Origin: Hymenopellis radicata
Lineage: Eukaryota; Basidiomycota; Agaricomycetes; Agaricales; Physalacriaceae
Reading direction: 5' to 3'
Assembly: GCA_015501595.1 (NCBI GenBank)
Contig: JADNRX010000070.1
Location: 122,344 to 186,343, forward strand
Length of the DNA: 64,000 nucleotides
The position numbers were made by a program, and so were the translations under genes. Positions within the stretch are counted from its first letter, which is position 1. Each line of letters begins with the position of its first letter. Of this stretch, positions 34,278 to 45,419 are shown piece after piece. A model generated the notes under the pieces. The model was not told the origin of the DNA and did not search any database. It was given only the letters and a program-made list of their open reading frames with translations.

Positions 34278-36301
34278 TTATTCCTGCTCGTTATGACCCC
34301 ATACAGTCATCAATCTAAGTGCGTCATTCCATCTCTCAGCGCGCTCCTTATGCCATTCACCCCGCTCTTCGTCACTCATCTTTCGATAGTCGGTCTCCAT
34401 GAAGACTTTATCGGTCTTACAACCGTTGTCGACATATCGAAAGAGCCCACCAGCAGTAAAATGAACCAGAGAAATTCTCTCCTCGCCATCCATGAGGGCA
34501 ACGTTAGAATGAACCAGGAGTGCTGACGGGAGAAGGATGGTTGAGCCGGGGGGAAAGCGAATCACTAAACCCAAGTCCCATAATATGAGATGACCGCCCT
34601 TATCAGGATTGAATTTCCCGAGGGCGGTCACCGCGCACCACGCCACGCTAAATTCCCTTGATCTGTATGTGGCCATGTAGTACCTTGGTGAGCCGCCGTC
34701 CCTCTATTAGTCGTCGCACCGGCCCAAAAGGTGTCAGGAAATCCGCCCGGGAAAGGATGTGCGACATCAGGCAGGACTTCCGCCAGTTTTCGAAGGCTTT
34801 GCATACATCGCTCATGGATTTGAGGTTGATAGGTTTTGAATAGGACTGAAAAAATCATGAGTCACCAGCGAAGCATACCGAAAGAGTAGACGTACAGTCT
34901 GCCCATTTCGCAATCCTATAGATCCTTCACATGACAACATCTCTTCCAAAAAAGGCGCCTCATTTGGTGCTTGGCGCAGGATGGATGGCTGAGTCTGGCC
35001 GCCGCCGTAGGAGGCACCCATAGTCCGTTCCTTACAGGGGCCTCGACGATGGGAATGAAAGGGAAGCCGATCCATAATGCGGATAATTGTATCCTTTGCC
35101 ATCTGCAGGGCAGCTCGGAAAGACATGCCAGTCTTCTTTCCAGGCTGTTCGCGAGGTTGACCACCTAAAAGTGCAATAATACGATTTGAGGCATCCAAGA
35201 TCGGCCTAGTAGCGCTTCGAAAGAATGAGTAAGCGCAGTGCGTCCCAGAAAAAAAGTCGCGTACATTCCATCCCATTTAATCAACCTCATGTCGGGCATG
35301 GCGAGCACCTCCTCCAAGGTGGGCAGGATGCGCATCAGTTCCAGTGTTCGTCCGATCCATCCAGGTTGTGTTACCGGTGCATCCTTAAGCTGATAATCCT
35401 CGAGTCGAATAACACCTTGCTTAGCCTCCGCGACCCGCTTCCCCACCACTTCCTTCTGAGACGAGGACGATCTTGACTTCTTCTTATTCAGGGACTTCTG
35501 TTGAGACCGGCGAAGGTGATAAGGCAGCTTGGGGTGATGATTATAAGGCTCCTTCGAGTGCGACGAACCAGAGGGGCGTGAGGAGCCAGAGGCAGTGGGC
35601 GATGAGCGTGAGGAACCAGAGGCGGCGGGGATGACCGTATGGATGAGGTACCTGACGACGACGGCCCGGCGGGAGCTGACGTCCGCTCCACTTTGACTTC
35701 AACGCCGGAACGAAGGCCAAGGTCATGGTCAGGGATGTCGGGTGAGTCATCGAGCTCGTCATGCGCCCCCAAAGAGTCTGCGCCATCCATGAAGCGGCCC
35801 CGTCCACAGCTCGACGCATCCACGACGCGTCCCCGTCAACAGCTCGCCGCATCCACGACGCGTCCTGGCCTTTGCAGACAGAGTCGACGACGGACATCAC
35901 ATCAAAGTGCTTCGGCCCTCGAAGAGCGGGTCCGCTCTTGACATGGTCGGCAGAGAAGGGGAGACCAGAACGTGTTTCTCCCGTAGGACAATCAGGCGGG
36001 TCGAAGAAGCGGCCGAAGTGACGGCCTGGTGCTAAAGAAAATCAGGACGGCTGCACTTGACGACAGAGAAGCAAAGGCATAATTAAAGCTGCTGAGAAGG
36101 CACCTCCAGCACCGGGCTTTGGAAGTAGGCTCAAGGTCGGCCCGCTATCGACAAAACCACAGTGCTGAAGAGGGCTGCACAGCGGAGGAAAAGAGGGCGG
36201 GAAGGAAGCAATGGCGGAGGAGGCTCACCCTTGGGCATCGTCACGAGGGTGAACAAAAGGAAAAGAAAGACGGCAAGCAGCTGCTGCTTGACCCCGGACA
36301 T
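34278..36301 (-). CDS. TET/JBP-like 2-oxoglutarate/Fe(II) dioxygenase gene, copy 1 (frame breaks)
   Basis: TET/JBP enzymes oxidise methylated pyrimidines and are expanded in mushroom genomes alongside transposons. The reading includes GWIGRTLELMRILPTLEEVL, KWDGMYATFF, LDASNRIIALLGGQPREQPG, AALQMAKDTIIRIMDRL, MGASYGGGQTQPSIL and NEAPFLEEML. The core follows: PHTDQGNLAW (H-x-D iron site, about 34660), CAVTALGKFNPDKGGHLILW, FPPGSTILLPSALLVHSN (distal His) and FTAGGLFRYVDNG, ending at 34278. A GT-AG intron lies between GQT and LFKTYQP. One-base breaks occur near 34640 and 34915. The ATG at 36299-36301 begins a short hydrophobic exon (MSGVKQQLLAVFLFLLFTLV). Assigning that exon and the Pro/Ser-rich middle (35480-36050) to the same gene rests on their joint duplication in copy 2. 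Confidence 0.7.
35815..35885 (-). repeat. 33-bp in-frame tandem duplication in TET/JBP copy 1
   Basis: The minus-strand reading has DASWMRRAVDG twice in a row, then AASWM. Copy 2 (near 46110) has a single unit. The unit is 11 codons long, so the duplication keeps the frame. Confidence 0.75.
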
Positions 36302-36338
36302 GGCGTCAAGACGAAGGGGTAAAAAAAACTAGCCCGGG

Positions 36339-36374
36339 GTTTTAAATACGTGCCCACGTGACTGAAACGCGGTC
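36339..36374 (-). promoter_or_regulatory. Conserved promoter: TATA-like word and CACGTG E-box (copy 1)
   Basis: On the minus strand GTCACGTGGGCACGTATTTAAAAC lies 38-60 bases upstream of the ATG at 36301. It contains CACGTG, a second ACGTG half-site and TATTTAAA. The same block is preserved upstream of copy 2, then similarity stops at about 36374. Confidence 0.6.
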
Positions 36375-36440
36375 AGGAGTCGCCGGCAATATATTGCCGG
36401 GCATCAAGACATAAAGCCGGTAACGCCGTCGTCATGGCCT

Positions 36441-36722
36441 TGACGTTCTTTATCCGACGCGTTCTTGTCAACGTCATCTCGCATGAGGAGTGATTCGACG
36501 AGACCCATATGCATGGTACTCAAAGTAGCATGACTGCGATGACATGACGCGCACAAGAGCTCGAATAATTTATAAACCGCGTAGCGCAGCATGACATCTA
36601 CGAGGCACGGTGCTAACAACCGGATGGCGTCGGGTTGACGGATGATAATTAGACGGTTTCGAACTCCTGAATTTTCGGGTTTACGTTGGGCCATGGAAAG
36701 ACTCCTGAGGGTCGTAAAGAGG
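36441..36722 (-). pseudogene. Duplicated internal exon segment of the BEACH-family gene
   Basis: The minus-strand frames repeat part of the neighbouring gene: FTTLRSLSM, RLIIIRQPDAIRLL, RYAVYKLFELLCASCHRSHA, TLSTM and DKNASDKER. The source segment is 39528-39829 in the same orientation. The copy has small indels and starts and stops abruptly, so it is a partial duplication inserted next to the truncated end of the parent gene. Confidence 0.85.
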
Positions 36723-36867
36723 GAGGTACGCGTACAGCAACTCCGCACTGATAACCGTCTTCTCCGCAGACCGGTTCAACGGTGTTTCCGCATCTTGCAA
36801 AATTGCTTGGATCTGAGCGTTGCATCAGAATCTCCGAGTATTTTCCGATTGAATAAACCATATGCAT

Positions 36868-39800
36868 TTACCTCGCGTTTCTGGGCGCAGCAACGGCGCT
36901 GTCCACAGCTAATGAGATGCCTAGATGGGCAATCTTTTCGAGAAGCCTCAAGCTCCGCTGATTGACAAGAGGCGCCTGCAGAACAAAGGCTCTATATGAT
37001 TCGATGAAGAGTCGTGTCGTCTGTTGAGACCGGAAGATCTGCTTGAACGTCGCGCTCGACGCATGAAGATCCAGCAAATCCTCGACAATACGTTCCATCG
37101 TCGTTTCGGCCACCCGCGAAAAGTGGGGCGCATCTGCCGCAACAAAGGACATGAACATACCGATATGAGAGTAGAAACGTACCATCAGCTCCCTCGTCGG
37201 AAACACCACAGTTATCCACAACACTACGCAGTCCGGTCTGGAGAGCCGATAGAATAGTTGGCACAATCTGTGGACAAATCACCGTGTTCTCGCTATCCTG
37301 GTCCATCCGCGACTTCCCACTCTTCGGCGTCCTTCCCAACAGCACATCAAACGCCGCCTCATTAACCGCCGAATCCCAACACTCTGGCAAAGCCGTCTTC
37401 AACACGCTCCATCCACTAATCAGCTCAAACTTCCGTGTGAAGGACACAGATATCCGGATACTGATCGCTATTATCCGAAGCACCTGCGTAGCGACGAACG
37501 GCTGGGGCCTGTCTCCGATGAGGAGCAGGCATATTCGCATAACTGGGAGCGCGGTGATGATTTTGTTGTAAAAGTCGAGGTTGGAGAGTAAGGAGACGAA
37601 GATCTCGAGGACCTGCTCCGCTTTCTGTGGGGCGTTGCTGTAATCGATACGAGATATAATCGAGTGAGGTGAACTCGCCGAGTTAGCTAGCGGAGCGGTG
37701 AGCATGAATCACACCGGGAGGCGTAACGACGAGCCTTCATAGATGTTAGCAGCAATATGGGACACGATAGGCTTAATCGTGTCATCTTTCGAGAAGTTGG
37801 CTTGGGTCGCCGCTCTCAGTGCAGTCATGACATGCGGTCACACATCCACTATCGAACCACTCGGTCTGTAGGACAAACAAGAACCGTCTGACCAAGCCCA
37901 GCTTTGATAAACGCTGCCTCATGTTGAAAGCCTTGTACCTGCTCACTTCAAGAAGCGTAATAAAGTGTTCAAAATAGACATGCTGGATTTCTCTCCGGGC
38001 GTGCGACCAAAACTCGAAATCGAGTGCAATGGCTTTGTACACAACGACGTTGTTTACCGTAGATTGTCTAAAGAGGGTTGAGTTGCGCGTCAAAGAAATG
38101 AATGATAATGCTTACTCAGGTGTACGAAAGTTGAGGCCGATGGATTCAAAGAGTGTCTCGAAGCTCGTCATGTTGATCATTTGAGCCTTGGACCGCAAGA
38201 TGTCGGTCGATATTTCATAACCGCCTAAAGAAACGCGTTAATGGAGGGAGAAGTACGCGGTCTCTAGAACAGCCTACGCAAACGCTCCATGTCCTCCGAG
38301 TTCTCCCAACTGTTCCGAATGCAATCGGTGAGAATACTGAGTGTTCTTGAAATTTCATGTGGCGACTAGGTAAGTGTGAGTGCGTGTACGCTAGAAAAAC
38401 ATGGAAAACTACCTTGGCAAGCTGTAATAGATGTAGACGTATTGCTGTTCCTCCAATCTTCCACAAGGACGAATCCAAACACGCAGCCTTTACAACTAGA
38501 ACATCACCCCGCACATTAGACTCCCTCGACGACGTACTCATTGGTATATTTGAAACGGAACCGGACTGCTTCGAATTCAAACACGACAGTGAGAAGACGA
38601 TAGCAGAGTTACTGAGCCCCAGTCCATCGCGGACGGCTTTCATCAGCGACATCGATTCGACCGCAGACCCTTTTGATGCGACAGCGGTCAAAAACCTGTT
38701 CAAAGAGGTGGAGGCTTCGTAGGTCAGAAACTTGATCAGAGATGGATCCTGAAAGTTTCCTTGATAGCGTGGTCCAAGATGGTGAATGAATCGGGGGAGA
38801 TCATCGCCTATCGGAAGTGAGACGAAGTATGCGGTTGCGATACACCAGCTCATCTGCGCGTCGGCATCTTCGCTTCCCAAGACATATTCCGTGGAGGTAG
38901 CAGAAAACAACGACTTTGGATATGCCCACGTTAAGCTATCGTTCATGACTCCGTCAATGAACAATCCTAAGAAGCGCGTTAGGTAACAAGCGAAATCGAG
39001 ATATGCACTCACGAATGCTAGGCTGCGACGACCGATGGGCGTGATGGACAAGCGTAATGTGACACCATCGCATCTTGGGAATACTCGACTTGTTGAACAC
39101 AGCGACTGTTTTGTTACCAGAGGTGCGTAGTTCCAACTTGCCATCGGGTCGAACACTGAGAGCAACGATCAGGTTTTTGTTAACTCGAACCGTAAAGATG
39201 GGATGTGAAGTCGACTTTGGTAATACTTCGATCCAGAGCCATATCTGGTGAGTATTAGAACCAGATACTTATGAGAACATATCGGCTTACCGCGAACGTG
39301 AAGCCGGTGGACGGTACTCCTCGAGTGCCCGCGTGCTCCATACACAGTTCCGCTGGTGACTCCAATGAAAAATGTTCCAGCCATCTCGACTTTATGGCGG
39401 CGCGTACGATCTCCAGAGTCTCCAAGTCCAAGGCCCCGGCATTGACAGTGCGTTGGAACAAACGCCTCGCTTCGTCTGTGTACGCTCCGAGTTCGAGGAG
39501 GCGACGTAAGAGCCGCTGAGCCACCTGGCGTTCTTTATCCGACGCGTTCTTGTCATCTCGTAATTGGAAGTATTGACTGAGGAGCGACTGTACAAGACCC
39601 ATAGTACTTAGAGTAGCATGATTTCGATGACATGACGCGCACAGCAGCTCGAATAACTTGTAAATTGCGTAGCGCATGACAGGGCTCCCGTCTACGAGGC
39701 GCGGCGCCGAATCCCATAACAACCGGATGGCGTCGGGTTGACGGATGATGATTAGACGGGTTTCGAACTCGTGAATCTTGGTGTCGACCTGGTCCATGGA

Positions 39801-40611
39801 GAGACTCCTGAGGGTCGTAAAGAGGGCGGAGAGTGCAAAGTCATTTAATGACATGGAAAGAAGGAAGCCGAGGGTAATGTCGACGGTGCGCTTGTCACTG
39901 ACAAGATCGCGTATGGCAAGAGAAAGGGATTTAAAGCCCACTGATTCCTGGCACAGAGTTAGCAAGTAATTCGCAGGTATTGAGTACACACACCTTGAAA
40001 TATTCGGCGTTCTCTGGAGAGTCGTGAATCGCGTCGGAGACGATCATGAACACCAGGCGAATGCTCTCCAATACCTCCAGTAAAATCTGCTCCTCTGGTT
40101 CGTGTATAGGCCCATCTTGGGCGACACGCAGTGTAGACAACACGCTCATGAGCATGATAAACCCGTCCAGTTCCCGAAACACCTCCTTTGTACTAGCGTC
40201 TTGCAGCATTATTTTTTGTATTTCTGTCAGGACCTGTCGTAGTCAACGCCAGTCGTGCCCACGAGTACGACAACTCACCTCTGTCTTTTCGCGGAGAGTA
40301 TCCGCATCCTTGAGGTTGTCAAGCGTATTGCGCATAAGCTCGATCATGACCTCCCGCGCGAAGTCCTCCGGGTCGAGTTCGCCATCCTCTTCGGCGGGTA
40401 AGGGCGCTTCCTCAAGCGTGGGGAGAGGTCGAAGCGAGCAACCAAGGGTGTCAAAAGTGTGCGGAGCATGGCCTATTATGTAGAGCGCGCTGCAGGCTTG
40501 CTGCTTGACGTTGTCAGGAGCGGTCGTGTTCTGGTCGTCGGGGACGACGACGACAACGACGATGGTGGTGGCGGGATCAAATGCGGAAGGGTGACGGAGT
40601 GTAACTAGCAA
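36868..40611 (-). pseudogene. BEACH-family (Bph1/LvsA-type) protein, N-terminal half only
   Basis: BEACH proteins are large scaffolds in membrane trafficking. The reading starts near 40611 without an ATG (TTG there). It runs through MIELMRNTLDNLKDADTLRE, KEVFRELDGFIMLMSVLSTL, SVGFKSLSLAIRDLVSDKRT, ALFTTLRSLSMDQVDTKIHE and VMRYAIYKLFELLCASCHRN. A ConA-like segment follows (FTFA intron IWLWIEVLPKS, RPDGKLELRTSGNKTVAVFN, MRWCHITLVHHAHRSSQPSI, DGVMNDSLTWAYPKS), then IGDDLPRFIHHLGPRYQGNF, FLTYEASTSLNRFL and DALDFEFW-like sequence. It continues RQRLSKLGLVRRFLFVLQTE, FELISGWSVLKTALPE, NEAAFDVLLGRTP and SSATFKQIFRSQQTTRLFIE, ending at 36868. GT-AG introns of 45-55 bases are frequent. A frame break lies near 37830. 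The PH-BEACH and WD40 domains expected downstream are absent. Confidence 0.85.
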
Positions 40612-40735
40612 ATTGCAGCGTTAAGGATGAGAGGGCGCTGCAAGCTTGCTGCTTGACGAATGCGGAAGGGTGATCGAGTGTAACTAGCAAATTGCAGCGT
40701 TAATGATGAGAGGGCGCTGCAAGCTCTTGACGTTG
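40490..40735. repeat. Tandem duplication of about 75 bp at the 5' end of the BEACH-family gene
   Basis: AATGCGGAAGGGTGA, AGTGTAACTAGCAAATTGCA, GCGTTAA and GATGAGAGGGCGCTGCAAGC occur at about 40579-40653 and again at 40659-40730. A related GCTGCAGGCTTGCTGCTTGACG block is at 40490. The duplication overlaps the region where the start codon should be. Confidence 0.8.
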
Positions 40736-41460
40736 TCAGGAGTGGTGGTTGGCGACGACGACGACGACGGTGGTGGTGAGGCGGACGGGATCAATTACTG
40801 CAGGGGTTGATCCGATCGACGGTTGCTTCCTGCCCTCATTCCGTCTTCTTGTGCTGTCCTCTACTCTCTCTCCGCTGGGGCACCGTCGTCTCCGTGCTCT
40901 CTGCCGTCTTCCTTACTCTCTCTCCTCTTCCATGTGCGCGCGCAGCCGGTCTTTGGAGGGTGCGCTATGGGCTGATAGCTGGGGCGGTGCGTGCCCATTC
41001 CTCTCTGCTTCTGTATCTGACTGGTCTTTTGGCCGCAGGTTCGACTCCATCACCCGCCATCGCATCCACCGCCGCCCATCAACTCGGCTCCACGCCGCCG
41101 ATGGACACTCAGGACCCCGCTTTCAACGCCTGCGCCCACGACCAGACCTCAAGACGTGCATACAACGACCGCGCCGACGTCTTGGGCGCCAATCTCGCCT
41201 CTACCAACATTGTCTCAAACCGTGCTTAGCCCGACATTCTTACACGGTCGGCACTCGACTCGCGACGGTGTTTCTACCTCCTTCCCCAAGATCTCGACAT
41301 CCATGCCGACACACGCTCGTTATCGAGCCCCATCATCCTTGCCATCCAACACCGCGCCATTTGCGTATGCCCCGCCCCGTCTTACACTACTGTATTTCTA
41401 TTTTTCTACCTACTCTAATCTACCTATACACCTGTGAAACGGACGTTTTAGTATAATGGC
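40736..41460. other. No supported gene; long biased open frame
   Basis: The plus frame 40749-41456 spans 235 codons, but the other two plus frames are open here too and all are Arg/Ser/Pro/Leu-rich. I see no domain and do not call a gene. Confidence 0.45.
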
Positions 41461-44246
41461 GCGACTCGTAGCAACTAGCTTACCTTTTGTACTACATATC
41501 AAAATAAATTGGTTTCCTACATTCCTGTTGGAAACCGTACGCATTAGTGCCGTCGCGTCAGAGCTAACAAAACCTCTTACCTCGAAAGTAACAAATCAAC
41601 CCCGGCCGTAAGGCTGAACATCGTCTTTGACAGCCTTGTCATGTCAGTCAGATCCGCCTCTTGAGAAACTTGTCGGGATACTTACCATTTCAACTGAGAC
41701 GTTTTCGCGCTCTAAATCCAATTCTCGTCAGTAACAGCTTACAATTCACAACGAGGGCTTACCTCGAACATTCGACTTGCTTTCAGAACCTAATACTTAC
41801 AATACATTGAATACATTGTCAATACCTAACAGAGACAATGAAATCCGCGGCTTACCGAGTTGTTCTGAATGGTATCAGAGCGAACGGGACTGTACTGCTG
41901 TTAGCAGTCAGAAACAACGAAGAGACAAGTGCAACACTAAGACTTACTGCTGTGTTGGCCTCGGCTCAACATCCCGCCAAAGAGATGCGCGCATCCTACA
42001 GCGCGAAGCCGAGTCGGAAACGAAACAAGCTGCGCCGAACATGATCAGAGAGAAAAGGTGACAACGAGAAGAAGACTGACCGACGAAGACGACAGCCGCG
42101 TGAGAGACGCGGTTGGCGAGGCCAATCCCGAAGGCATCGATGTCTTGATGGTGATAGAGGACTCAGATCTAAAGAGTTGAAGTCGTCAACATCGAGGTCA
42201 ATTCATAGAACAGCTCAACATACCTTCAAGACACAATGAGCAACAGTCAAGTCGTCGAGAACGCAAGTGCAGTCTAAGCGAACTTCAACGGCGAGACCGA
42301 TGAGAGTGAAGGCGCGACGGACCAAGGGTAAGAACAAACCTTAATGAACAGTCGACAAACATAAAGGTAGGTCTAAAGGCGGGTAAGCAAACCAACCAAC
42401 ACGTGGGCAGAAAAGTCCAACATACCCGTGACTTGAGAGCACCGTCGCACCCGCCGACGCCGACGAGCGCCGCCCCGAGTTGAAGGTCGCATCCGGACAT
42501 GTTAGCAAGGCCAAGTTGAACATGTTGAAGTCGTCCAATGGTACGAGTCGGTCCCATAGATGGCGGCGAGAGCCATCAAACAGTCGTATCCCGACGTCCC
42601 GACATCCTGTGGAACGATGAGCCCAACTTGTTCAACGTGATGGTAGGAAGACACCTACCCGACGGACACAGTGATGACCTAGCGATCCTGATGAGGGCAG
42701 CAAGACGACGTCGAAGAGATGGCCGACAGCGTCGCCATCGTGGTCGTAGTGGGGGAAGGGAAGAAAGAAAGTGGGGGATCCCACGTCCGCGTTGGGTTAT
42801 ATATCCAAAGTTGTCCAAAGCAGATCCAGATCTGCCGGTATCCGAGGAGCGCTAATTCCAGGGGTATGACGTCTGCGTTTCCAAGCCATCGATTTGGCTT
42901 CGGGCACCGGATTCGAGGAATGTCGAAATTGGCGCCACACGTAAGTTGGTTTTGAAAAATGTTCTTCAATTGAAAGCATAAGGAGCCGAACGATGGGGCA
43001 GCAGTTCGAGTAATGTTAGGAGAACATCTGCAAGAGTTATCACGCCGTCGATGCGAGATAGAAGCAAGTGAACACACCTCGAAATCCAACAAGTCCCAAA
43101 TCAAGATCTTGTCAATGCGAAAGGGTTCCCAAAGTCGAACGTTCGCAAATCCATATGGATGTCGTATTCGCTTCCTGAGGCATGGTAACGCCGCCACATA
43201 AGAGAAGAAATCGTAACGAAGCGAGGGTGGGTTCCTCGGCGCGAACATGAAAAATGGTGTCTCAATCACAAGACCGCGAGGTCTGCGGATCTCGATGCAT
43301 CTAGAAGAAGGTCTATAAATATAATGAACCATCATTCACGAAATGAGGGCACATACCGCTGTTGAATGGAAATCCAATTTATGAGTCCGCGTGCTTTACA
43401 GCGAGTTTTGAATTGTCTTGCCAGGGATTTCGCCCTGAATTAATGGTCCAGAGTACTGTGGCCGTAAGCTCCTTAATGCCGAGGAGGGATTCCCCGCAGG
43501 AATGAGGTCCAGATCGAAATGGGATGGGGATGGAGGCAAGGAGGAAAAGCCGCGTCACCCTTCCAGGCTGTCGGCCCCGACGAGATAAGATAGAGTTCTT
43601 GAGGCACCCGTGGTGCTCGTCATAGATAGCGGAAGTCGTCCTTTAACGGGAGCGGAAGTCAGGCAAAGCAGAGAAAAGTGATTAAGACGCGTTTTGACGC
43701 GATTTGTGAGCTGGAAACCGTCGGGGTGGAGATTACGTTGTTGCAAGAGGAAATCCCGAGTATTACTGTGCGTGGAGAATGCCAGACTGTCGAATTGAAG
43801 GCGGGCAGTAAAACGACTTCAGCGCAGTGATGGCTGAAGGCCAAGTCATGTCGATCACTCGGGTTTGCCCGAATAGAAACTTGGCTCTTACCACGACCTT
43901 CGACACACCGTTCCGCGCCCTGGCGACGTTGACAACCTCAAGAAAATCAGCGCCGACATCGGATACAATGGAAGACTTACTTACGACACGTCTAACACGC
44001 GCGCTTCCGGAATTGGGCGAATGTTCAAGGTAGTAAGCTTTCATTTCAATCATACTAAACGTTTCTTGACTCACCGTGAATTAGGGTTTCAAGAACTCGC
44101 ATGTTGACGGTTCTCGGCTCTGGTTACTATTGTAACCAGTGAGCCTCGTTTATACGTGAGTGCAGATCGTTTCTTGCATGTAAAGTTTATTAACTCGATG
44201 TTCGGTGGTCATAGGGTGGGATTCCGCACATTACTAGAGTCCTCTG
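41460..44246 (-). other. Intron-signal-dense region without a recognisable gene
   Basis: Plus-strand CTTAC or CTTACC words (minus-strand donors GTAAG) recur at short intervals, for example near 41682, 41738, 41758, 41798, 41850 and 41940. ACATACC occurs near 42220. The blocks between them are only 20-80 bases. This looks like a minus-strand gene, or gene remains, made of very small exons. The block 42105-42232 is related to the right end of the window. No protein family was recognised. Confidence 0.4.
42105..42232 (-). repeat. Dispersed repeat related to 63890-64000
   Basis: Shared words are GAGACGCG, CCCGAAGGCATCGATGTCTT (TCCGAAGGTATTGATGTCTT in the partner), AAGTCGTCAACATCG and TCAACATACCTTCAAG. 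Orientation is the same. The last word is a minus-strand donor context (CTTGAAG then GTATGTTGA). Confidence 0.7.
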
Positions 44247-44810
44247 GTGCTCGGAGGAGGCGGTGTCGACGTTGGAGACGTGGGTGGCGATGGTAACGCC
44301 CCTCCCCAACGTAGTAGTACAGGTGAGTCCTTAGTTCAAGTTCATTTCAGAAGATTTAGTTCATTCACGCTGGCGCAGCTTCGCAGTACACACTCTGTAT
44401 CTACTTCTACATGTACAGCGCGCTTAAGGCGCGAAAATCTCAACCTGCATGGCCCGAGGCCTCAACCGAACTCATCGAACGCGCAAGGCGCGCGGTTCTC
44501 GCATCTCTGGCGGCAACCGAAGAGCTCAAGAAGTTTACGTATCGTCTAATTTCATTGTCAGGAAAGAGGGAGATCCGAATGGACGAAAGGCACGTACATT
44601 AAGTTCAATGTTGTAATGGGCGCTAATTTCTCTTCACAGCGCCCTACCGACCCGAAGCGAACGCGTTCCACGCCGTTCAAGCTCCTCCCGCAAATCTCCC
44701 TCGCTGGAACCCTGAGTTAGCTCGTCGTCCTCGCGAAACGGATGAAAACTCGCCATTTTCAGCATGTCGTCAAGAATAATCTGCGGATCCACTTGGGTCA
44801 GAGAGCTGCG
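44247..44810 (+). pseudogene. Coding-like remnant, unknown family
   Basis: From 44411 the plus strand reads RKSQPAWPEASTELIERARR, AVLASLAATEELKKFTYRLI and a short intron-like gap (about 44594-44639, ending TTCACAG). It then reads APYRPEANAFHAVQAPPANL, PRWNPEL and ARRPRETDENSPFSACRQ. The two parts look like consecutive exons of one protein. I do not recognise the family and no start codon is evident. Confidence 0.4.
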
Positions 44811-45013
44811 ACGCATACTCTATGAGAGTCACCAATAGATTTGAGAGATTCTGGAGAATGCCGGGCGCGCGCGTGGATAGAAGCATAAGTCGCGATGGAA
44901 TCCAAGCAGGCGCAGTGACAAGGCAGCGGACTCGTATCGTCCGGTACCAGGATCTTGCCTGCTATTCGACGCTAAACCAGGACGAGGAAACCTCTGCAAG
45001 GTGCGGGAATGAT

Positions 45014-45025
45014 GGGGGGGGGGGG
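45014..45025. repeat. Poly-G run (12 G)
   Basis: Twelve consecutive G bases after GAT. The run is a likely site of length error. Confidence 0.9.
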
Positions 45026-45419
45026 CTTGCCGCTCTAGCAAGCAGCTGGTATGTGGCAAAGCGTCTCCCGTTAACGACATGGCAGTGCGCTGCAACGGCG
45101 TGTGAGTAAAAACCTGCCTAAGGACGGGAAGGAGCTGACCTTGAGTCGCGCAATTCCCACTTAGCTCATCGCACAACGTTATAGGGCCCTTGGAAACAAG
45201 AGGAGCCAGCGACGAAACGAATCCAAGGAAATCCCGGGCTTGAGAACGATACCCAGGGTTAATGGAGAATCGGAGCGGTATACAAGGAAGCGTTGCCTAG
45301 ACCGTGAGGCTGTGGAGGTTGGCAAGAGTCGCTTCGTAGACAATACCATTCCATTACTGCAGTGCCAATAATCACGAGGTTGCCGACATCCCGCGAATGA
45401 TTATCGCCCCCCGTGAATC

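Noticed and set aside
34278..36301. Reading the TET/JBP copy as an AlkB-type repair enzyme
   Set aside because: The surrounding pattern (GGHLILWDL, FPPGSTILLPSA, HSN, FTAGGLFR) matches the fungal TET/JBP-like group, not AlkB.
40749..41456. Open frame of 235 codons on the plus strand
   Set aside because: All three plus frames are open over much of this GC-rich stretch, and the product is Arg/Ser/Pro/Leu-biased without any domain.
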